Below, one piece after another: positions 33,958 through 42,917 of a DNA stretch of 64,000 nucleotides. Below the pieces are notes generated by a model that saw only the letters and a program-made list of their open reading frames with translations, did no database searches and was not told the DNA's origin. The position numbers and the translations under genes were made by a program. Source of the stretch: Sporomusaceae bacterium. Lineage in GTDB: Bacteria; Bacillota; Negativicutes; Acidaminococcales; JAJUGR01. The stretch is from the NCBI GenBank assembly GCA_029265905.1, contig JAJUGR010000002.1, forward strand, positions 1-64,000, read 5' to 3'. Numbering within the stretch: position 1 is the first letter of the stretch; each line of letters opens with the position of its first letter.

Positions 33958-34464
33958 GTGACGAACCTGGCTGATTTTATTGAACGTTTTATTTTGCAGA
34001 AGCTGGCCCAGGAGGCGGCCGGACAAGTGCTGGTGCGCCGCAACGAGCTGGCCGATGAGCTGGCCTGCGCGCCCTCGCAGATCAGCTACGTGCTGAGCAC
34101 GCGCTTCACGCTCGACCGCGGCTACGTCGTGGAATCGCGGCGCGGGGCGGGCGGCTTTGTCCGCATCGTTCGGCTGGAGCCGGAGCACGTGCAGTTTGCC
34201 GTGCACGCGCCGCCGCAGGCGCAGCATGCGGGCAAGCCGGCCGGCGCCAACGGCGCCGCCGAGGCCAAGGCGGCGCACCACGCGGCGACGGTGCCGGAAT
34301 TGATCGACCGGCTGGCGGAGGCGCAGATGATCACCAAGCGTGAAGAGGCGCTATTGCAGCACTTGTTTTCGGTGCTGGACCATTTTTTAGACGACGATGG
34401 GCAGCGGACGGTTTTTCGGCAGACGCTGCATAAGCTCTCGGCGCAAGCCTGGAAGGAGGATTAA
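33958..34464 (+). CDS. ctsR: Transcriptional repressor CtsR
   Basis: 168 aa from GTG 33958 (GAAGGGGG upstream at 33940-33947; no ATG option). The N-terminal winged HTH reads LADFIERFILQKLAQEA, ELADELACAPSQISYVLSTR and YVVESRRGAGGFVRIVRL; the RGxGG wing is the CtsR hallmark and the target of McsB arginine phosphorylation. The C-terminal dimer/tetramer domain follows after an Ala/Gly-rich insert at about 85-105. Represses clp genes at normal temperature by binding the boxes at 33869-33883 and 33899-33915. First gene of ctsR-mcsA-mcsB-clpC-radA. Confidence 0.92.
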   Translation: MTNLADFIERFILQKLAQEAAGQVLVRRNELADELACAPSQISYVLSTRFTLDRGYVVESRRGAGGFVRIVRLEPEHVQFAVHAPPQAQHAGKPAGANGAAEAKAAHHAATVPELIDRLAEAQMITKREEALLQHLFSVLDHFLDDDGQRTVFRQTLHKLSAQAWKED

Positions 34465-34467
34465 CGC

Positions 34468-34986
34468 ATGTTGTGTGATAAATGCAAGCAACGGCAGGCA
34501 ACGGTGCGGGTGACCAAGATTTTGAACAACCAAAAGACGGAGGCGAACTATTGCGCCGAGTGCGCGCAGCTGGAAAGCGGCCTGGCGCTGGGCGGCCCGA
34601 TGCTGTCCGTGCATGACTTTATGAAGGGCTTTTTTGGCCCGGCGTCGGCCGGCGCCAAGCCGCAGGCGGGGCGCTGCCCGGTCTGCAACCAGTCTTTTTC
34701 CGAGCTTGTGCAGCGGGGCCGCTTCGGCTGCAGCCAGTGCTACGCGACGTTCCGCGAGGCGGCGCCGGATTTGGTCCGCCGGATTCACGGCGCGAAGCGC
34801 CACTCCGGCAAGCTGCCCCGGCGGGCGTGCGGCGCGGTCGCGCTGCAGCAGGAGATGACGGGGCTGCGCCAGCAGCTTAGCGAGCATGTGGCGAAGGAAG
34901 AGTACGAGGAGGCGGCCAAGGTGCGCGACCGGATTCGCGCCCTGGAGAAGCGCCTCGGCGGTACGGAAGGAGGGCGGGCGCTATGA
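34468..34986 (+). CDS. mcsA: McsA, zinc-binding activator of the arginine kinase
   Basis: 172 aa, GGAGGA upstream, 3 bp after ctsR. Four CxxC pairs: CDKC near residue 3, CAEC near 31, CPVC near 70 and CSQC near 90, the McsA zinc-finger arrangement. The C-terminus holds a UVR motif (LRQQLSEHVAKEEYEEAAKV followed by RDRIRALEKRL). McsA stimulates McsB and helps deliver clients to ClpC. Its stop overlaps the mcsB start (ATGA). Confidence 0.9.
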   Translation: MLCDKCKQRQATVRVTKILNNQKTEANYCAECAQLESGLALGGPMLSVHDFMKGFFGPASAGAKPQAGRCPVCNQSFSELVQRGRFGCSQCYATFREAAPDLVRRIHGAKRHSGKLPRRACGAVALQQEMTGLRQQLSEHVAKEEYEEAAKVRDRIRALEKRLGGTEGGRAL

Positions 34987-36251
34987 CGGAATCGGTTTTG
35001 TCGCCCAAGCTGCCGGCCTGGCTGGCGGGCGGCGGGGAGGAAGGCGACATCGTCTTGTCGAGCCGCATCCGCCTGGCGCGCAACATGAAGGGGCTGCCCT
35101 TCCCGGACCGCGCCGATAAGGACGGCCTGGAAACGGTGCTGCGGGCGGCGGCCGCGCAGCTGCCGGCAGTGGCGGAGGCGACGGGCAAGGCGATGTCTCT
35201 CTTGAAGCTGGCGGACTTGCCGGCGGTCGACCGCTACGTGCTGGTGGAAAAGCACTTGATCAGTCCGGCGCTGGCCGAGGCGCCGGCGGGCCGGGCCGTG
35301 TTGATCAGCGAAGACGCCTCGGTGAGCGTGATGGTCAACGAGGAAGACCATTTCCGCCTGCAGGTGATGCGCCCGGGTCTCGACCTGACGGGGGCGCTGG
35401 CCCTGGCGGATCGCGTCGATGACGCGCTGGAAGCAGGAATTGACTTTGCCTTTGACGAAAGGATTGGGTATTTAACCGCTTGCCCGACGAACGTCGGGGC
35501 GGCGCTGCGGGCCTCGGTGATGCTGCATCTGCCGGGCCTGGCGCTGACCAAGCAAATTGACCATATGGCCGGCGCGGCGGCGCAGGTCGGTCTGGCGGTG
35601 CGGGGCCTCTACGGCGAAGGCTCGGAGGCGTCCGGTAATTTGTTTCAGATCTCAAACCAACTGTCCCTGGGCTACAGCGAGCAGGAACTGGTCGAAAACC
35701 TGACCGGCATGGTCCGGCAGATCGTCGGGCAGGAGCGGGCGGCGCGCAAGCGGCTGCTTGACCGGTCGACGATCGCGGTCGAGGACCTGGCGTTCCGGGC
35801 GTTCGGGATTTTGTCCTACGCCCACCGGCTCGATTCGGGGGAAGCGCTGATGCTGGCCAGCCAGGTGCGCCTCGGCGCGGACCTGAGCCTGCTGCCGGTT
35901 GATCCGGCGCTGTTCAACGAACTGGTCGTGGTGACGCGCCCCAACTACGTGCAGAAGTTTTTTGCCGGCGAGGATTCTGACCAAGGCCGGCGCGACGTGG
36001 TGCGGGCGACGATGGTCCGCGGCAAGATGGCGCGCAGCAAGCGCCCGGACGGCAGCGGCCTGGTTGCGGTCGAGGAAACCGGCGGCCTGGTGGTAGTCGA
36101 GGAAGCTAGCGGCGAAGCGGCGCCGGGGGAAGCGAAGCCGAAAAAACGCGGTACGGGCAAAAGCGCCGGCAAAAAGAGCGCGGAGAAAAAAACAACTGAC
36201 GATAAGGGCGCGGCCGAGGGCGGCGCCGGCGAACAGGCGGAGGAGGGTTAA
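34983..36251 (+). CDS. mcsB: Protein arginine kinase McsB with a C-terminal tail
   Basis: 422 aa, overlapping mcsA by 4 bp. Phosphagen-kinase fold: [19 protein letters not shown] near residue 20, the catalytic-loop cysteine in [20 protein letters not shown] near 163, and [20 protein letters not shown] near 202. McsB phosphorylates arginines on CtsR and on aberrant proteins, marking them for ClpCP. Usual length is about 350-365 aa; here about 60 to 80 residues are added after [20 protein letters not shown]: a Val/Glu strand pair, then a Lys-rich and a Glu/Gly-rich low-complexity tail ending [11 protein letters not shown]. Confidence 0.9.
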   Translation: MTESVLSPKLPAWLAGGGEEGDIVLSSRIRLARNMKGLPFPDRADKDGLETVLRAAAAQLPAVAEATGKAMSLLKLADLPAVDRYVLVEKHLISPALAEAPAGRAVLISEDASVSVMVNEEDHFRLQVMRPGLDLTGALALADRVDDALEAGIDFAFDERIGYLTACPTNVGAALRASVMLHLPGLALTKQIDHMAGAAAQVGLAVRGLYGEGSEASGNLFQISNQLSLGYSEQELVENLTGMVRQIVGQERAARKRLLDRSTIAVEDLAFRAFGILSYAHRLDSGEALMLASQVRLGADLSLLPVDPALFNELVVVTRPNYVQKFFAGEDSDQGRRDVVRATMVRGKMARSKRPDGSGLVAVEETGGLVVVEEASGEAAPGEAKPKKRGTGKSAGKKSAEKKTTDDKGAAEGGAGEQAEEG

Positions 36252-36255
36252 CGTG

Positions 36256-38745
36256 ATGTTCAGTAAATTTACCGAGCGGGCAAGACAGGTCTTGAGCCTG
36301 GCCCAAGAGGAAGCGTTGAAATTGGGGCATAACTACGTGGGGACGGAGCATCTGCTCCTCGGGCTGGTGCGCGACGGCGACGGCATTGCCGCCCGGGTGC
36401 TGGGCTCGCTGGGCCTGACGGAAAAAAGCGTGCGCGCGCGCATGGATTCGTACGTTACGCGCGGCAGCGAGACGGCGACCGAATTGAGCTACACGCCGCG
36501 GGCCAAGCGGGCGATTGAGCTGGCGCTGCAGGAGTCGGTGGAGCAGGGGCAAAGCTACGTGGGAACGGAGCATCTGCTGTTGGGCCTGCTCTTGGAAGCC
36601 GAAGGGATTGCGGCCCAGGTTTTAAACAGCCTGGGCGTGGACGTCGACACGGTGCGCCGCCAGATCGGCGACCTGTTGGGGCACTACGGGATTGTCTATC
36701 CCCAGACGCCGGGCGGCATCCAGCCGAAACCGGCGGCCAAGGGGCAGGCGCCGGCGCCGCAGCAAAAGCCGGGCGGCGCGTTGGCGGTGCTGGCTGAGTT
36801 CGGGCGCGACTTGAACGAACTGGCCAAGGCGGGGCGCATCGACCCGGTGGTTGGGCGGCAAAAGGAGATCGACCGGATCATCCAGATTCTCTGCCGCCGC
36901 ACGAAGAACAACCCGGTCTTGATCGGCGAGCCGGGCGTGGGCAAGACGGCGATCGCCGAAGGCCTGGCGCAGCGGATTGTCGACAACCTGGTGCCGGAGC
37001 TGTTGCGCGACAAGATCGTTTTCTCCCTGGAAATGGGCTCCCTGGTGGCGGGCACGAAGTACCGGGGCGAGTTTGAAGAGCGCCTGAAGAAGCTGATGGA
37101 CGAGCTGAAAAAACACGGCAACGTCATCTTGTTTGTCGACGAACTGCACACGGTGATCGGCGCGGGGGCGGCGGAGGGCGCGATCGACGCGGCCAACATT
37201 TTGAAGCCGGCCTTGGCGCGCGGCGAGCTGCAGGTGATCGGCGCGACGACGCTTGACGAATACAAAAAGCACATTGAAAAGGACGCGGCCCTCGAGCGGC
37301 GCTTCCAGCCGATCGTCGTCGGCGAACCGACGCCGGAGGACGCGGTTGAAATCCTGCTCGGCCTGCGCGACAAGTACGAGGCGTTTCACCGCGCCAAAAT
37401 CACCGACGCGGCGATTGCCGCCGCCGTCAAGCTGTCGAGCCGCTATATCACGGACCGCAACCTGCCGGACAAGGCGATCGACCTGATGGACGAGGCCTGC
37501 TCGCGCGTGCGGCTGGCGGCCTTTTCCCTGCCGCCTGACTTAAAAGACGTGGAAAAAGAGCTGGAGAGCCTGAAGGCGGAGAAGGAAGCGGCGATCGACC
37601 AGCAGGAATTTGAACGGGCTGCCCAGCTGCGCGATGCGGAGCATAAGCTGCGCGAGTCGCTCGAGGAGCGGCAGCGGCAGTGGAAGCAAAAGGGCAGCGA
37701 CCGCGTCGTGGTGGGCGAGGAGGACATCGCCCAGGTCGTGGCGGCCTGGACCGGCATTCCGGTGAGCCGCCTGACGGAAGCGGAGTCGGCTCGCCTGCTG
37801 AAGCTCGAAGACGAACTGCACCAGCGGGTTGTCAGCCAGCACGCGGCGGTCTCGGCGGTCGCCCGGGCGGTGCGGCGGGCCCGTTCCGGCCTGAAGGATC
37901 CGAAGCGCCCGATCGGTTCGTTTATTTTCCTCGGGCCGACCGGCGTCGGCAAGACGGAATTGGCCAAAGCTCTGGCTGAGCAGTTGTTCGGGGCGGAGGA
38001 CAACATGATCCGCTTCGACATGTCGGAATATATGGAGAAGCATACGGTGGCCCGCCTGATCGGCGCGCCTCCGGGCTATGTCGGCTACGATGAGGGCGGA
38101 CAACTGACCGACGCCGTGCGGCGCAAGCCCTACTCGGTCATTTTGCTCGACGAAATTGAAAAGGCCCATCCGGACGTGTTCAACATCCTGTTGCAGGTGC
38201 TCGAGGACGGCCGCCTGACGGACGGGCAGGGGCGCACGGTGGACTTCAAAAACACGGTCGTGATCATGACGAGCAACGTCGGCGCCAAGTTCCTGCGCCG
38301 GGGCGAGGGTTCGACGCTGGGCTTTGCCGTCAGCCAGAACGCGGAAGCGGACCGGGCGGCGAGCGAGAAGGAAGCGCAGACCCGCGTGATGGAAGAGGTG
38401 AAGCGCACCTTCCGGCCGGAATTTTTAAACCGCGTGGACGAGATCATCGTTTTCAACTCGCTGACTGACGAGCAACTGGCGCAAATCATCGACATCATGC
38501 TCGCCGAGCTTGACGCGCGTCTGGGCGACAACGGCGTGCGGATTCAGGCGACGGACGCGGCGAAGAAGGTACTGGTGAAGGAAGGGCGCGACCCGCAATA
38601 CGGCGCCCGGCCGCTGCGGCGCGCCATTCAGAAAATGGTGGAGGATGAGGTGGCGGAACTGTTCCTGAAGGGCGAAGTGAAGCGGGGCGACACGGTTGTG
38701 GTGGATGCGGACGAAGCGGGCAAGCTGACGTTCGCCAAACGCTAG
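36256..38745 (+). CDS. clpC: ATP-dependent Clp protease ATP-binding subunit ClpC
   Basis: 829 aa from ATG 36256 (GAGGAGGG upstream; GTG 36253 is an alternative). Two Clp N repeats ([20 protein letters not shown], then [20 protein letters not shown]) to about residue 145; first AAA domain with [19 protein letters not shown]; a middle UVR-type coil ([20 protein letters not shown]); second AAA domain with [19 protein letters not shown] and [20 protein letters not shown]. The middle domain binds McsA/McsB or MecA-type adaptors. It unfolds substrates for ClpP, which is not in the window. Confidence 0.95.
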   Translation: MFSKFTERARQVLSLAQEEALKLGHNYVGTEHLLLGLVRDGDGIAARVLGSLGLTEKSVRARMDSYVTRGSETATELSYTPRAKRAIELALQESVEQGQSYVGTEHLLLGLLLEAEGIAAQVLNSLGVDVDTVRRQIGDLLGHYGIVYPQTPGGIQPKPAAKGQAPAPQQKPGGALAVLAEFGRDLNELAKAGRIDPVVGRQKEIDRIIQILCRRTKNNPVLIGEPGVGKTAIAEGLAQRIVDNLVPELLRDKIVFSLEMGSLVAGTKYRGEFEERLKKLMDELKKHGNVILFVDELHTVIGAGAAEGAIDAANILKPALARGELQVIGATTLDEYKKHIEKDAALERRFQPIVVGEPTPEDAVEILLGLRDKYEAFHRAKITDAAIAAAVKLSSRYITDRNLPDKAIDLMDEACSRVRLAAFSLPPDLKDVEKELESLKAEKEAAIDQQEFERAAQLRDAEHKLRESLEERQRQWKQKGSDRVVVGEEDIAQVVAAWTGIPVSRLTEAESARLLKLEDELHQRVVSQHAAVSAVARAVRRARSGLKDPKRPIGSFIFLGPTGVGKTELAKALAEQLFGAEDNMIRFDMSEYMEKHTVARLIGAPPGYVGYDEGGQLTDAVRRKPYSVILLDEIEKAHPDVFNILLQVLEDGRLTDGQGRTVDFKNTVVIMTSNVGAKFLRRGEGSTLGFAVSQNAEADRAASEKEAQTRVMEEVKRTFRPEFLNRVDEIIVFNSLTDEQLAQIIDIMLAELDARLGDNGVRIQATDAAKKVLVKEGRDPQYGARPLRRAIQKMVEDEVAELFLKGEVKRGDTVVVDADEAGKLTFAKR

Positions 38746-40106
38746 TGGCGCGCCCAAAGGTGCTCTACGTCTGCCAGAGCTGCGGCTACCAGGCATCCGC
38801 CTGGCTCGGCCGCTGCCCGGAGTGCGGGGAGTGGAACACCCTGGTTGAGGAATTGGATAAAAAAACGGGCGGTGCAACCCGGCAGGTCGGCCTGTCGAGC
38901 GGCGTCGCCCCCCGCACCATGGCGGCGATCGACGTGCAGAAGTCGCCGCGCATGGCGACGGGGATCGGCGAACTGGACCGGGTGCTGGGCGGCGGCCTGG
39001 TGCCCGGTTCGCTGGTGCTGGTCGGCGGCGATCCCGGCGTGGGCAAGTCGACGCTGGTTTTGGACGCCGCGATGCGGATCAGCAACAGCGGACGCACGGT
39101 CTTGTACGTGTCGGGCGAGGAGTCAGCCGAGCAGACGAAGCTGCGGGCGCTGCGCATTGGCGAGGCCGGCGACAAGCTGTACGTGTTGACCGAGACGAAC
39201 CTCGAGGTGATCGTCCGCGCGGTGGAAAAGCTCAATCCGGCCATTGTGATCATCGACTCGATCCAGACGATGCACAATCCGGAATTGCCGACGGCGGCCG
39301 GCAGCGTGGGGCAGGTGCGTGAGTGCACGGCCCGCCTGCTGCGCATGGCCAAGGAGTCCGGCCCGTCGGTGATCATCATTGGGCATGTGACGAAGGAGGG
39401 GGCGATCGCCGGGCCACGGCTGTTAGAGCACATGGTCGACGTCGTCTTGCATTTTGAGGGCGACCGCTCGTATTCCTTCCGCGTGTTGCGGGCGGTGAAA
39501 AACCGCTTCGGCTCGACCTCCGAGAGCGGCATCTTTTCAATGGAGGAAAATGGCCTGACGCAGGTCGCCAACCCGGCCGGACTGTTTTTAGAGGAGCACA
39601 AGGCGGCGGTGCCGGGGGCGGTTGTGACGGCCTGCCTGGAGGGGACGCGGCCGATTCTGGTCGAGATCCAGGCCCTGGTGGCGGCGACGCCGTTCGGCAT
39701 GCCGCGGCGCACGGCCGTCGGGTTTGACTACAACCGCGTCACGATGCTCCTGGCGATTTTGGAGAAGCGGCTGGGCTTTGCGCTCGGCAACCAGGACGCC
39801 TACGTCAACGTCGTCGGCGGGATGAAGGTGACCGAGCCGGCTGCCGACCTGGCGGTGGTGACGGCGATCGTGTCGAGCTTCCGCGACCAGGCCGTGCCGC
39901 CCAAGACGCTGGTCTTGGGCGAGGTGGGGCTGACGGGCGAAGTGCGCCGGGTCGGCTCGCTCGCCCGGCGGATCAAGGAGGCGCGGACCTTGGGTTTCAC
40001 GCGCTTCATCGTGCCGCACTCCCGCGAGGCGGAGCTGGCCGGACAAGCCGGCATCGTGGCGGTCTACAGCGTTTCCGAGGCCCTCGCCGCCATCTGGCAA
40101 TCGTAA
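38745..40106 (+). CDS. radA: DNA repair protein RadA/Sms
   Basis: 453 aa from a GTG start that shares one base with the clpC stop (TAGTG). N-terminal zinc finger with Cys10, Cys13, Cys24 and Cys27 (YVCQSCGYQASAWLGRCPEC); RecA-like core with GDPGVGKSTLVLDAA near 93-107; the RadA-specific KNRFGSTSE motif near 250; C-terminal Lon-like domain with YVNVVGGMKVTEPAADLAVV. A branch-migration helicase in recombination. The ctsR-mcsA-mcsB-clpC-radA order is the standard Firmicutes arrangement. Confidence 0.95.
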   Translation: MARPKVLYVCQSCGYQASAWLGRCPECGEWNTLVEELDKKTGGATRQVGLSSGVAPRTMAAIDVQKSPRMATGIGELDRVLGGGLVPGSLVLVGGDPGVGKSTLVLDAAMRISNSGRTVLYVSGEESAEQTKLRALRIGEAGDKLYVLTETNLEVIVRAVEKLNPAIVIIDSIQTMHNPELPTAAGSVGQVRECTARLLRMAKESGPSVIIIGHVTKEGAIAGPRLLEHMVDVVLHFEGDRSYSFRVLRAVKNRFGSTSESGIFSMEENGLTQVANPAGLFLEEHKAAVPGAVVTACLEGTRPILVEIQALVAATPFGMPRRTAVGFDYNRVTMLLAILEKRLGFALGNQDAYVNVVGGMKVTEPAADLAVVTAIVSSFRDQAVPPKTLVLGEVGLTGEVRRVGSLARRIKEARTLGFTRFIVPHSREAELAGQAGIVAVYSVSEALAAIWQS

Positions 40107-40107
40107 C

Positions 40108-40162
40108 GGGGGTCAGGCACCACATAACCACATAACTTTCGTGTTGGTCCCTCTGTCACGCG
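40108..40162 (+). repeat. Composite dispersed repeat downstream of radA
   Basis: Begins GGGGTCAGGCACCACATAAC at 40108, continues CACATAACTTTCGTGTT and ends with GGTCCCTCTGTCAC at 40146-40159, so it joins both dispersed repeat families of the window. The first part recurs inverted at 42871-42901 and 57915-57953, the last part at 25696 and 33820. Confidence 0.65.
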
Positions 40163-40241
40163 GGCGGCAAACAGGATTTTTCCGACCGGCAGCGAATTAA
40201 AGCAGACACGGCCCGAGAGCGGCCGGTGAAGGAGGACGACA

Positions 40242-40559
40242 ATGAGCGAGTTTGCAAATGTAACCGTGGTGAAAGCAGCGAACATTTATTTTGACGGCAA
40301 GGTGACGAGCCGCACCGTCAAATTTGCCGACGGCACGCGCAAAACCCTGGGGATCATGCTGCCGGGCGAATACGATTTCGGCACGGCGGAAGCGGAAGTG
40401 ATGGAAATCCTGCAGGGCGAGATGGACATCCTGCTGCCGGGCGAAACGGCCTGGCGGACGGTGAAAGGCGGCGAAAGCTTCAACGTGCCGGCCAATTCCC
40501 GCTTTCAGCTGAAAGTTAAAACGGTGGCGGACTACTGCTGCTCGTATATTGCCGGTTAA
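40242..40559 (+). CDS. ppnP: Pyrimidine/purine nucleoside phosphorylase (PpnP, DUF1255)
   Basis: 105 aa, GAAGGAGGACG upstream. Single cupin domain: [53 protein letters not shown] and [13 protein letters not shown] match the PpnP/YaiE family along the full length. Family members split nucleosides phosphorolytically with broad specificity. Single gene, with a terminator 2 bp downstream. Confidence 0.9.
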   Translation: MSEFANVTVVKAANIYFDGKVTSRTVKFADGTRKTLGIMLPGEYDFGTAEAEVMEILQGEMDILLPGETAWRTVKGGESFNVPANSRFQLKVKTVADYCCSYIAG

Positions 40560-40561
40560 TG

Positions 40562-40601
40562 AAAAAGAACGGGTGCGTGTTGGCGCAACCGTTCTTTTTT
40601 T
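40562..40601 (+). terminator. Terminator after ppnP
   Basis: AAAAAGAACGG at 40562-40572 pairs with CCGTTCTTTTT at 40589-40599; the stem is extended by an imperfect GTGCG/CGCAA inner part and followed by T's. Confidence 0.85.
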
Positions 40602-40613
40602 GGTTGCCTGTAT

Positions 40614-40649
40614 TAAAATTTTTTAGTAATATGTTATTAATAAATTTTA
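40614..40649. promoter_or_regulatory. AT-rich inverted repeat upstream of the D-amino-acid cassette
   Basis: TAAAATTT at 40614-40621 and AAATTTTA at 40642-40649 form a perfect 8-bp dyad with a 20-nt AT-rich centre, 22 bp before the first gene of the cassette. Plausible promoter/operator, possibly for the DauR-like regulator encoded three genes downstream. Confidence 0.4.
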
Positions 40650-40670
40650 AGTGCTACGGGAGGGATTATC

Positions 40671-41783
40671 ATGGTGCAATCGCCTTACCAGGGAATTGAT
40701 ACGCCGGCGCTGCTGATCGATCAGGACATTGTGCTGGACAATTTGGCGTACATGCAACAAAAAGCCGACCAGGCCGGGGTCGTGCTGCGGCCGCATACGA
40801 AAACGCACCGCATGCCGGAGATGGCGCGGCTGCAAGTGGCGCAGGGGGCCGGCGGCATCACGGTGGCCAAGGTCGGCGAGGCGGAAGTGATGGCGGCGCA
40901 CGGTCTGACGGATATTTTCATCGCCAACGAAATCGTCGGCGTGGCCAAGCTGGAGCGGATCAGAAAGCTGGCGGAAACGATCACGATCCGCCTGGGCGTC
41001 GACAACACGACGCAGGTCGACCAGCTGGCACAGGTGTTTGCCACGGCCGCCGCACCGATCGAGGTGTTGATCGAGCTGGAGGTCGGCGAAGACCGCTCGG
41101 GCGTCATCACCGACGAGGAGCTGCTGGCCTTGGCCCGCTATATTGCTGCGCAGGACAAGGTTGTGTTGAAAGGAATTTTTTCGCACGAAGGCCATACGTA
41201 CAAGGCGAAGGACGTGGAAGAGTGCCGCCGCCTGGCAACGGAGAGCCAGGCCAAGACCGTGCGGGCTGCGAATCTCGTCCGGCAGGCGGGGATTCCGCTC
41301 GATATCGTCAGCATCGGGGCGACGCCGTCGTTGATGCAGACCGGCCTTGTCGAGGGCGTGACGGAAATCCGGCCGGGGACGTACATCTTCATGGATGCCG
41401 GGCAGGGGAGCGCGCTGGGCGACTACGGCCGCTGCGCCGCAACCGTGCTGGTGACGGTGATCAGCAAGCCGACCAAAGAACGAGTCGTTTTTGACGCCGG
41501 GGCCAAGACGATCGCCGCGCAGAACCGCCCGACCGGCATCTGCGCCACGGAGGGCCTAGGGCTGGTCAAGCATTCGCAGAACGTTCGTGTGGCGGGCTTG
41601 TTCGACGAGCACGGCCTGATTTACAACCCGGCGTTCCGCGAGGAAATCGCCGTGGGCGACAAGGTCGAAATTATCCCGAACCATATCTGCCCGACCTGCA
41701 ACCTGTATGAAAAGGCGTACCTGGTGTCCAAGGGGCAGGTTGTCCGCGAAGTGCCGGTGCTGTGCCGGGGCAAATCGCAGTGA
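40671..41783 (+). CDS. D-threonine aldolase/D-serine dehydratase-like PLP enzyme (DSD1 family)
   Basis: 370 aa, GGGAGGG upstream. Fold-type III PLP protein: IDTPALLIDQDIVLDNLAYM at the N-terminus and VVLRPHTKTHRMPE with Lys44 as the likely PLP lysine; the C-terminal domain carries IIPNHICPTCNLYEKAYLVS, whose His and Cys bind the divalent metal in this family. Activity should be on a D-3-hydroxy amino acid: aldol cleavage (D-threonine aldolase) or dehydration (D-serine dehydratase). The choice is not visible. It leads a four-gene cassette with RidA, a DauR-like regulator and a threonine-synthase-like enzyme, which favours a dehydratase whose enamine product RidA would hydrolyse. Confidence 0.82.
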   Translation: MVQSPYQGIDTPALLIDQDIVLDNLAYMQQKADQAGVVLRPHTKTHRMPEMARLQVAQGAGGITVAKVGEAEVMAAHGLTDIFIANEIVGVAKLERIRKLAETITIRLGVDNTTQVDQLAQVFATAAAPIEVLIELEVGEDRSGVITDEELLALARYIAAQDKVVLKGIFSHEGHTYKAKDVEECRRLATESQAKTVRAANLVRQAGIPLDIVSIGATPSLMQTGLVEGVTEIRPGTYIFMDAGQGSALGDYGRCAATVLVTVISKPTKERVVFDAGAKTIAAQNRPTGICATEGLGLVKHSQNVRVAGLFDEHGLIYNPAFREEIAVGDKVEIIPNHICPTCNLYEKAYLVSKGQVVREVPVLCRGKSQ

Positions 41784-41796
41784 GGGAGGGATGGAA

Positions 41797-42183
41797 ATGA
41801 CGATAAAGCTGGTTGAAACCTGCGGGCAGTTGAAACCGGGCGGCCACTACTCGTACGCTGTGGTCCATAACGGGCTGGCGTATTTGGCCGGCCAGCTGCC
41901 GGTTGATCCGGCGACGGGCGAAAAAGTCCACGGGAGCGCGGGCGAGCAGACGCGCCAGGTGCTGAAAAACCTCGAGGGGGTGCTGGCGGAAGCCGGCAGC
42001 GATAAAAGCCAGGTGCTCAAAACGACCGTGTATGTGGCCGACATTACGCTGTGGGACGAGGTGAACCGGGAGTACGCCGCGTTTTTCGGCGCGCATCGCC
42101 CGGCCCGGACGGTCGTGCCGACGAACGAACTGCACTTTGGCTTCTTGGTGGAGATTGACGTGATTGCGGCCGTCGGCAGCTAG
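41797..42183 (+). CDS. RidA-family enamine/imine deaminase
   Basis: 128 aa from ATG 41797; GAGGGAGGG at 41782-41790 gives 6-nt spacing. YjgF/YER057c/UK114 fold: YSYAVVHNGLAYLAGQLPVD and TRQVLKNLEGVLAEAGSDKS are typical, and the C-terminal EIDVIAAV strand is present. The expected catalytic Arg near residue 105 may correspond to the R in RPARTVVPTNEL. RidA proteins hydrolyse reactive 2-aminoacrylate-type products of PLP dehydratases, which fits the two PLP enzymes of the cassette. Confidence 0.87.
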   Translation: MTIKLVETCGQLKPGGHYSYAVVHNGLAYLAGQLPVDPATGEKVHGSAGEQTRQVLKNLEGVLAEAGSDKSQVLKTTVYVADITLWDEVNREYAAFFGAHRPARTVVPTNELHFGFLVEIDVIAAVGS

Positions 42184-42207
42184 ACGGACGGGGAAAGGAG
42201 ACACGGC

Positions 42208-42870
42208 ATGCAGGAGGAAATGGGACAGATTACGCATCCGCTGCTGGCGGCCATGGTGCCGGTTGTCCGGATGATCGCCGGGACCTTCGGCGACAACTGC
42301 GAGGTGGTGCTGCACGACTTGCGGCAGCCGCGCAAGTCGGTGGTGATGGTGGCGAACGGCCGCGTGACGGGGCGGCAGGTCGGACAGTCGTTTCGCGACA
42401 TGATGAATATCTTGACGGCCCCGCATTTTGAAGGCGAACATTTCTCCAACTACGCCGTCACCACCAAAGACGGCAAGGTGTTGAAGAGCTCCACCGCTTT
42501 GCTGCGCGATGAGAAGCAAGAGGTGATCGGGGCGCTGTGCATCAACTTCGATTTGGGCGATTTCATGCAGTGCGCGAAGCTGCTGCAGGATTTTTGCGCC
42601 GCCAAGCCCCTGGCCAGCGAGCCGGCAGAGGCGATTCACAACCCGGATGTGACGCAGATCCTGGTGAAGATGATTGCTACGGTCATCGCCGAAGCGGGCC
42701 TGCCGGTGGCAAGCATGCAAAAGCCGGAGAAGCTGGAGATCGTCCGCTTTTTAAACGACAAAGGCGTCTTTTTGATCAAGGGCGCGGTGGAAGAGGTGGC
42801 CGGGCAGTTGAACGTCTCGCGCTTCACCATCTACAACTACCTGGACGAAGTGCGGGCCCACGCCCGTTAA
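42208..42870 (+). CDS. YheO/DauR-type PAS-HTH transcriptional regulator
   Basis: 220 aa, GGAAAGGAG upstream. N-terminal YheO-like PAS domain: VPVVRMIAGTFGDNCEVVLH, DLRQPRKSVVMVANGRVTGR and GALCINFDLGDF. C-terminal HTH: EIVRFLNDKGVFLIKGAVEE followed by VAGQLNVSRFTIYNYLDEVR. The best-known relatives include DauR, a repressor of D-arginine use, so a role as local regulator of the D-amino-acid cassette is likely. The stop runs straight into a dispersed repeat. Confidence 0.87.
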   Translation: MQEEMGQITHPLLAAMVPVVRMIAGTFGDNCEVVLHDLRQPRKSVVMVANGRVTGRQVGQSFRDMMNILTAPHFEGEHFSNYAVTTKDGKVLKSSTALLRDEKQEVIGALCINFDLGDFMQCAKLLQDFCAAKPLASEPAEAIHNPDVTQILVKMIATVIAEAGLPVASMQKPEKLEIVRFLNDKGVFLIKGAVEEVAGQLNVSRFTIYNYLDEVRAHAR

Positions 42871-42901
42871 AAAGTTATGTGGTTATGTGGGGCCTGACCC
42901 C
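42871..42901 (-). repeat. Dispersed repeat between the regulator and the threonine-synthase-like gene
   Basis: AAAGTTATGTGGTTATGTGG followed by GGCCTGACCCC, the inverse of the repeat at 40108-40138. It abuts the ribosome binding site (AAGGAGGCG) of the next gene and so may have been inserted into an operon. Confidence 0.65.
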
Positions 42902-42917
42902 GAAGGAGGCGAAAGGG

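Noticed and set aside
42537-42917. Upstream extension of the threonine-synthase-like frame through the regulator gene
   Set aside because: The extension is a shadow of the DauR-like gene; the ribosome site and the natural N-terminus MHYRCVKCKK start at 42918.
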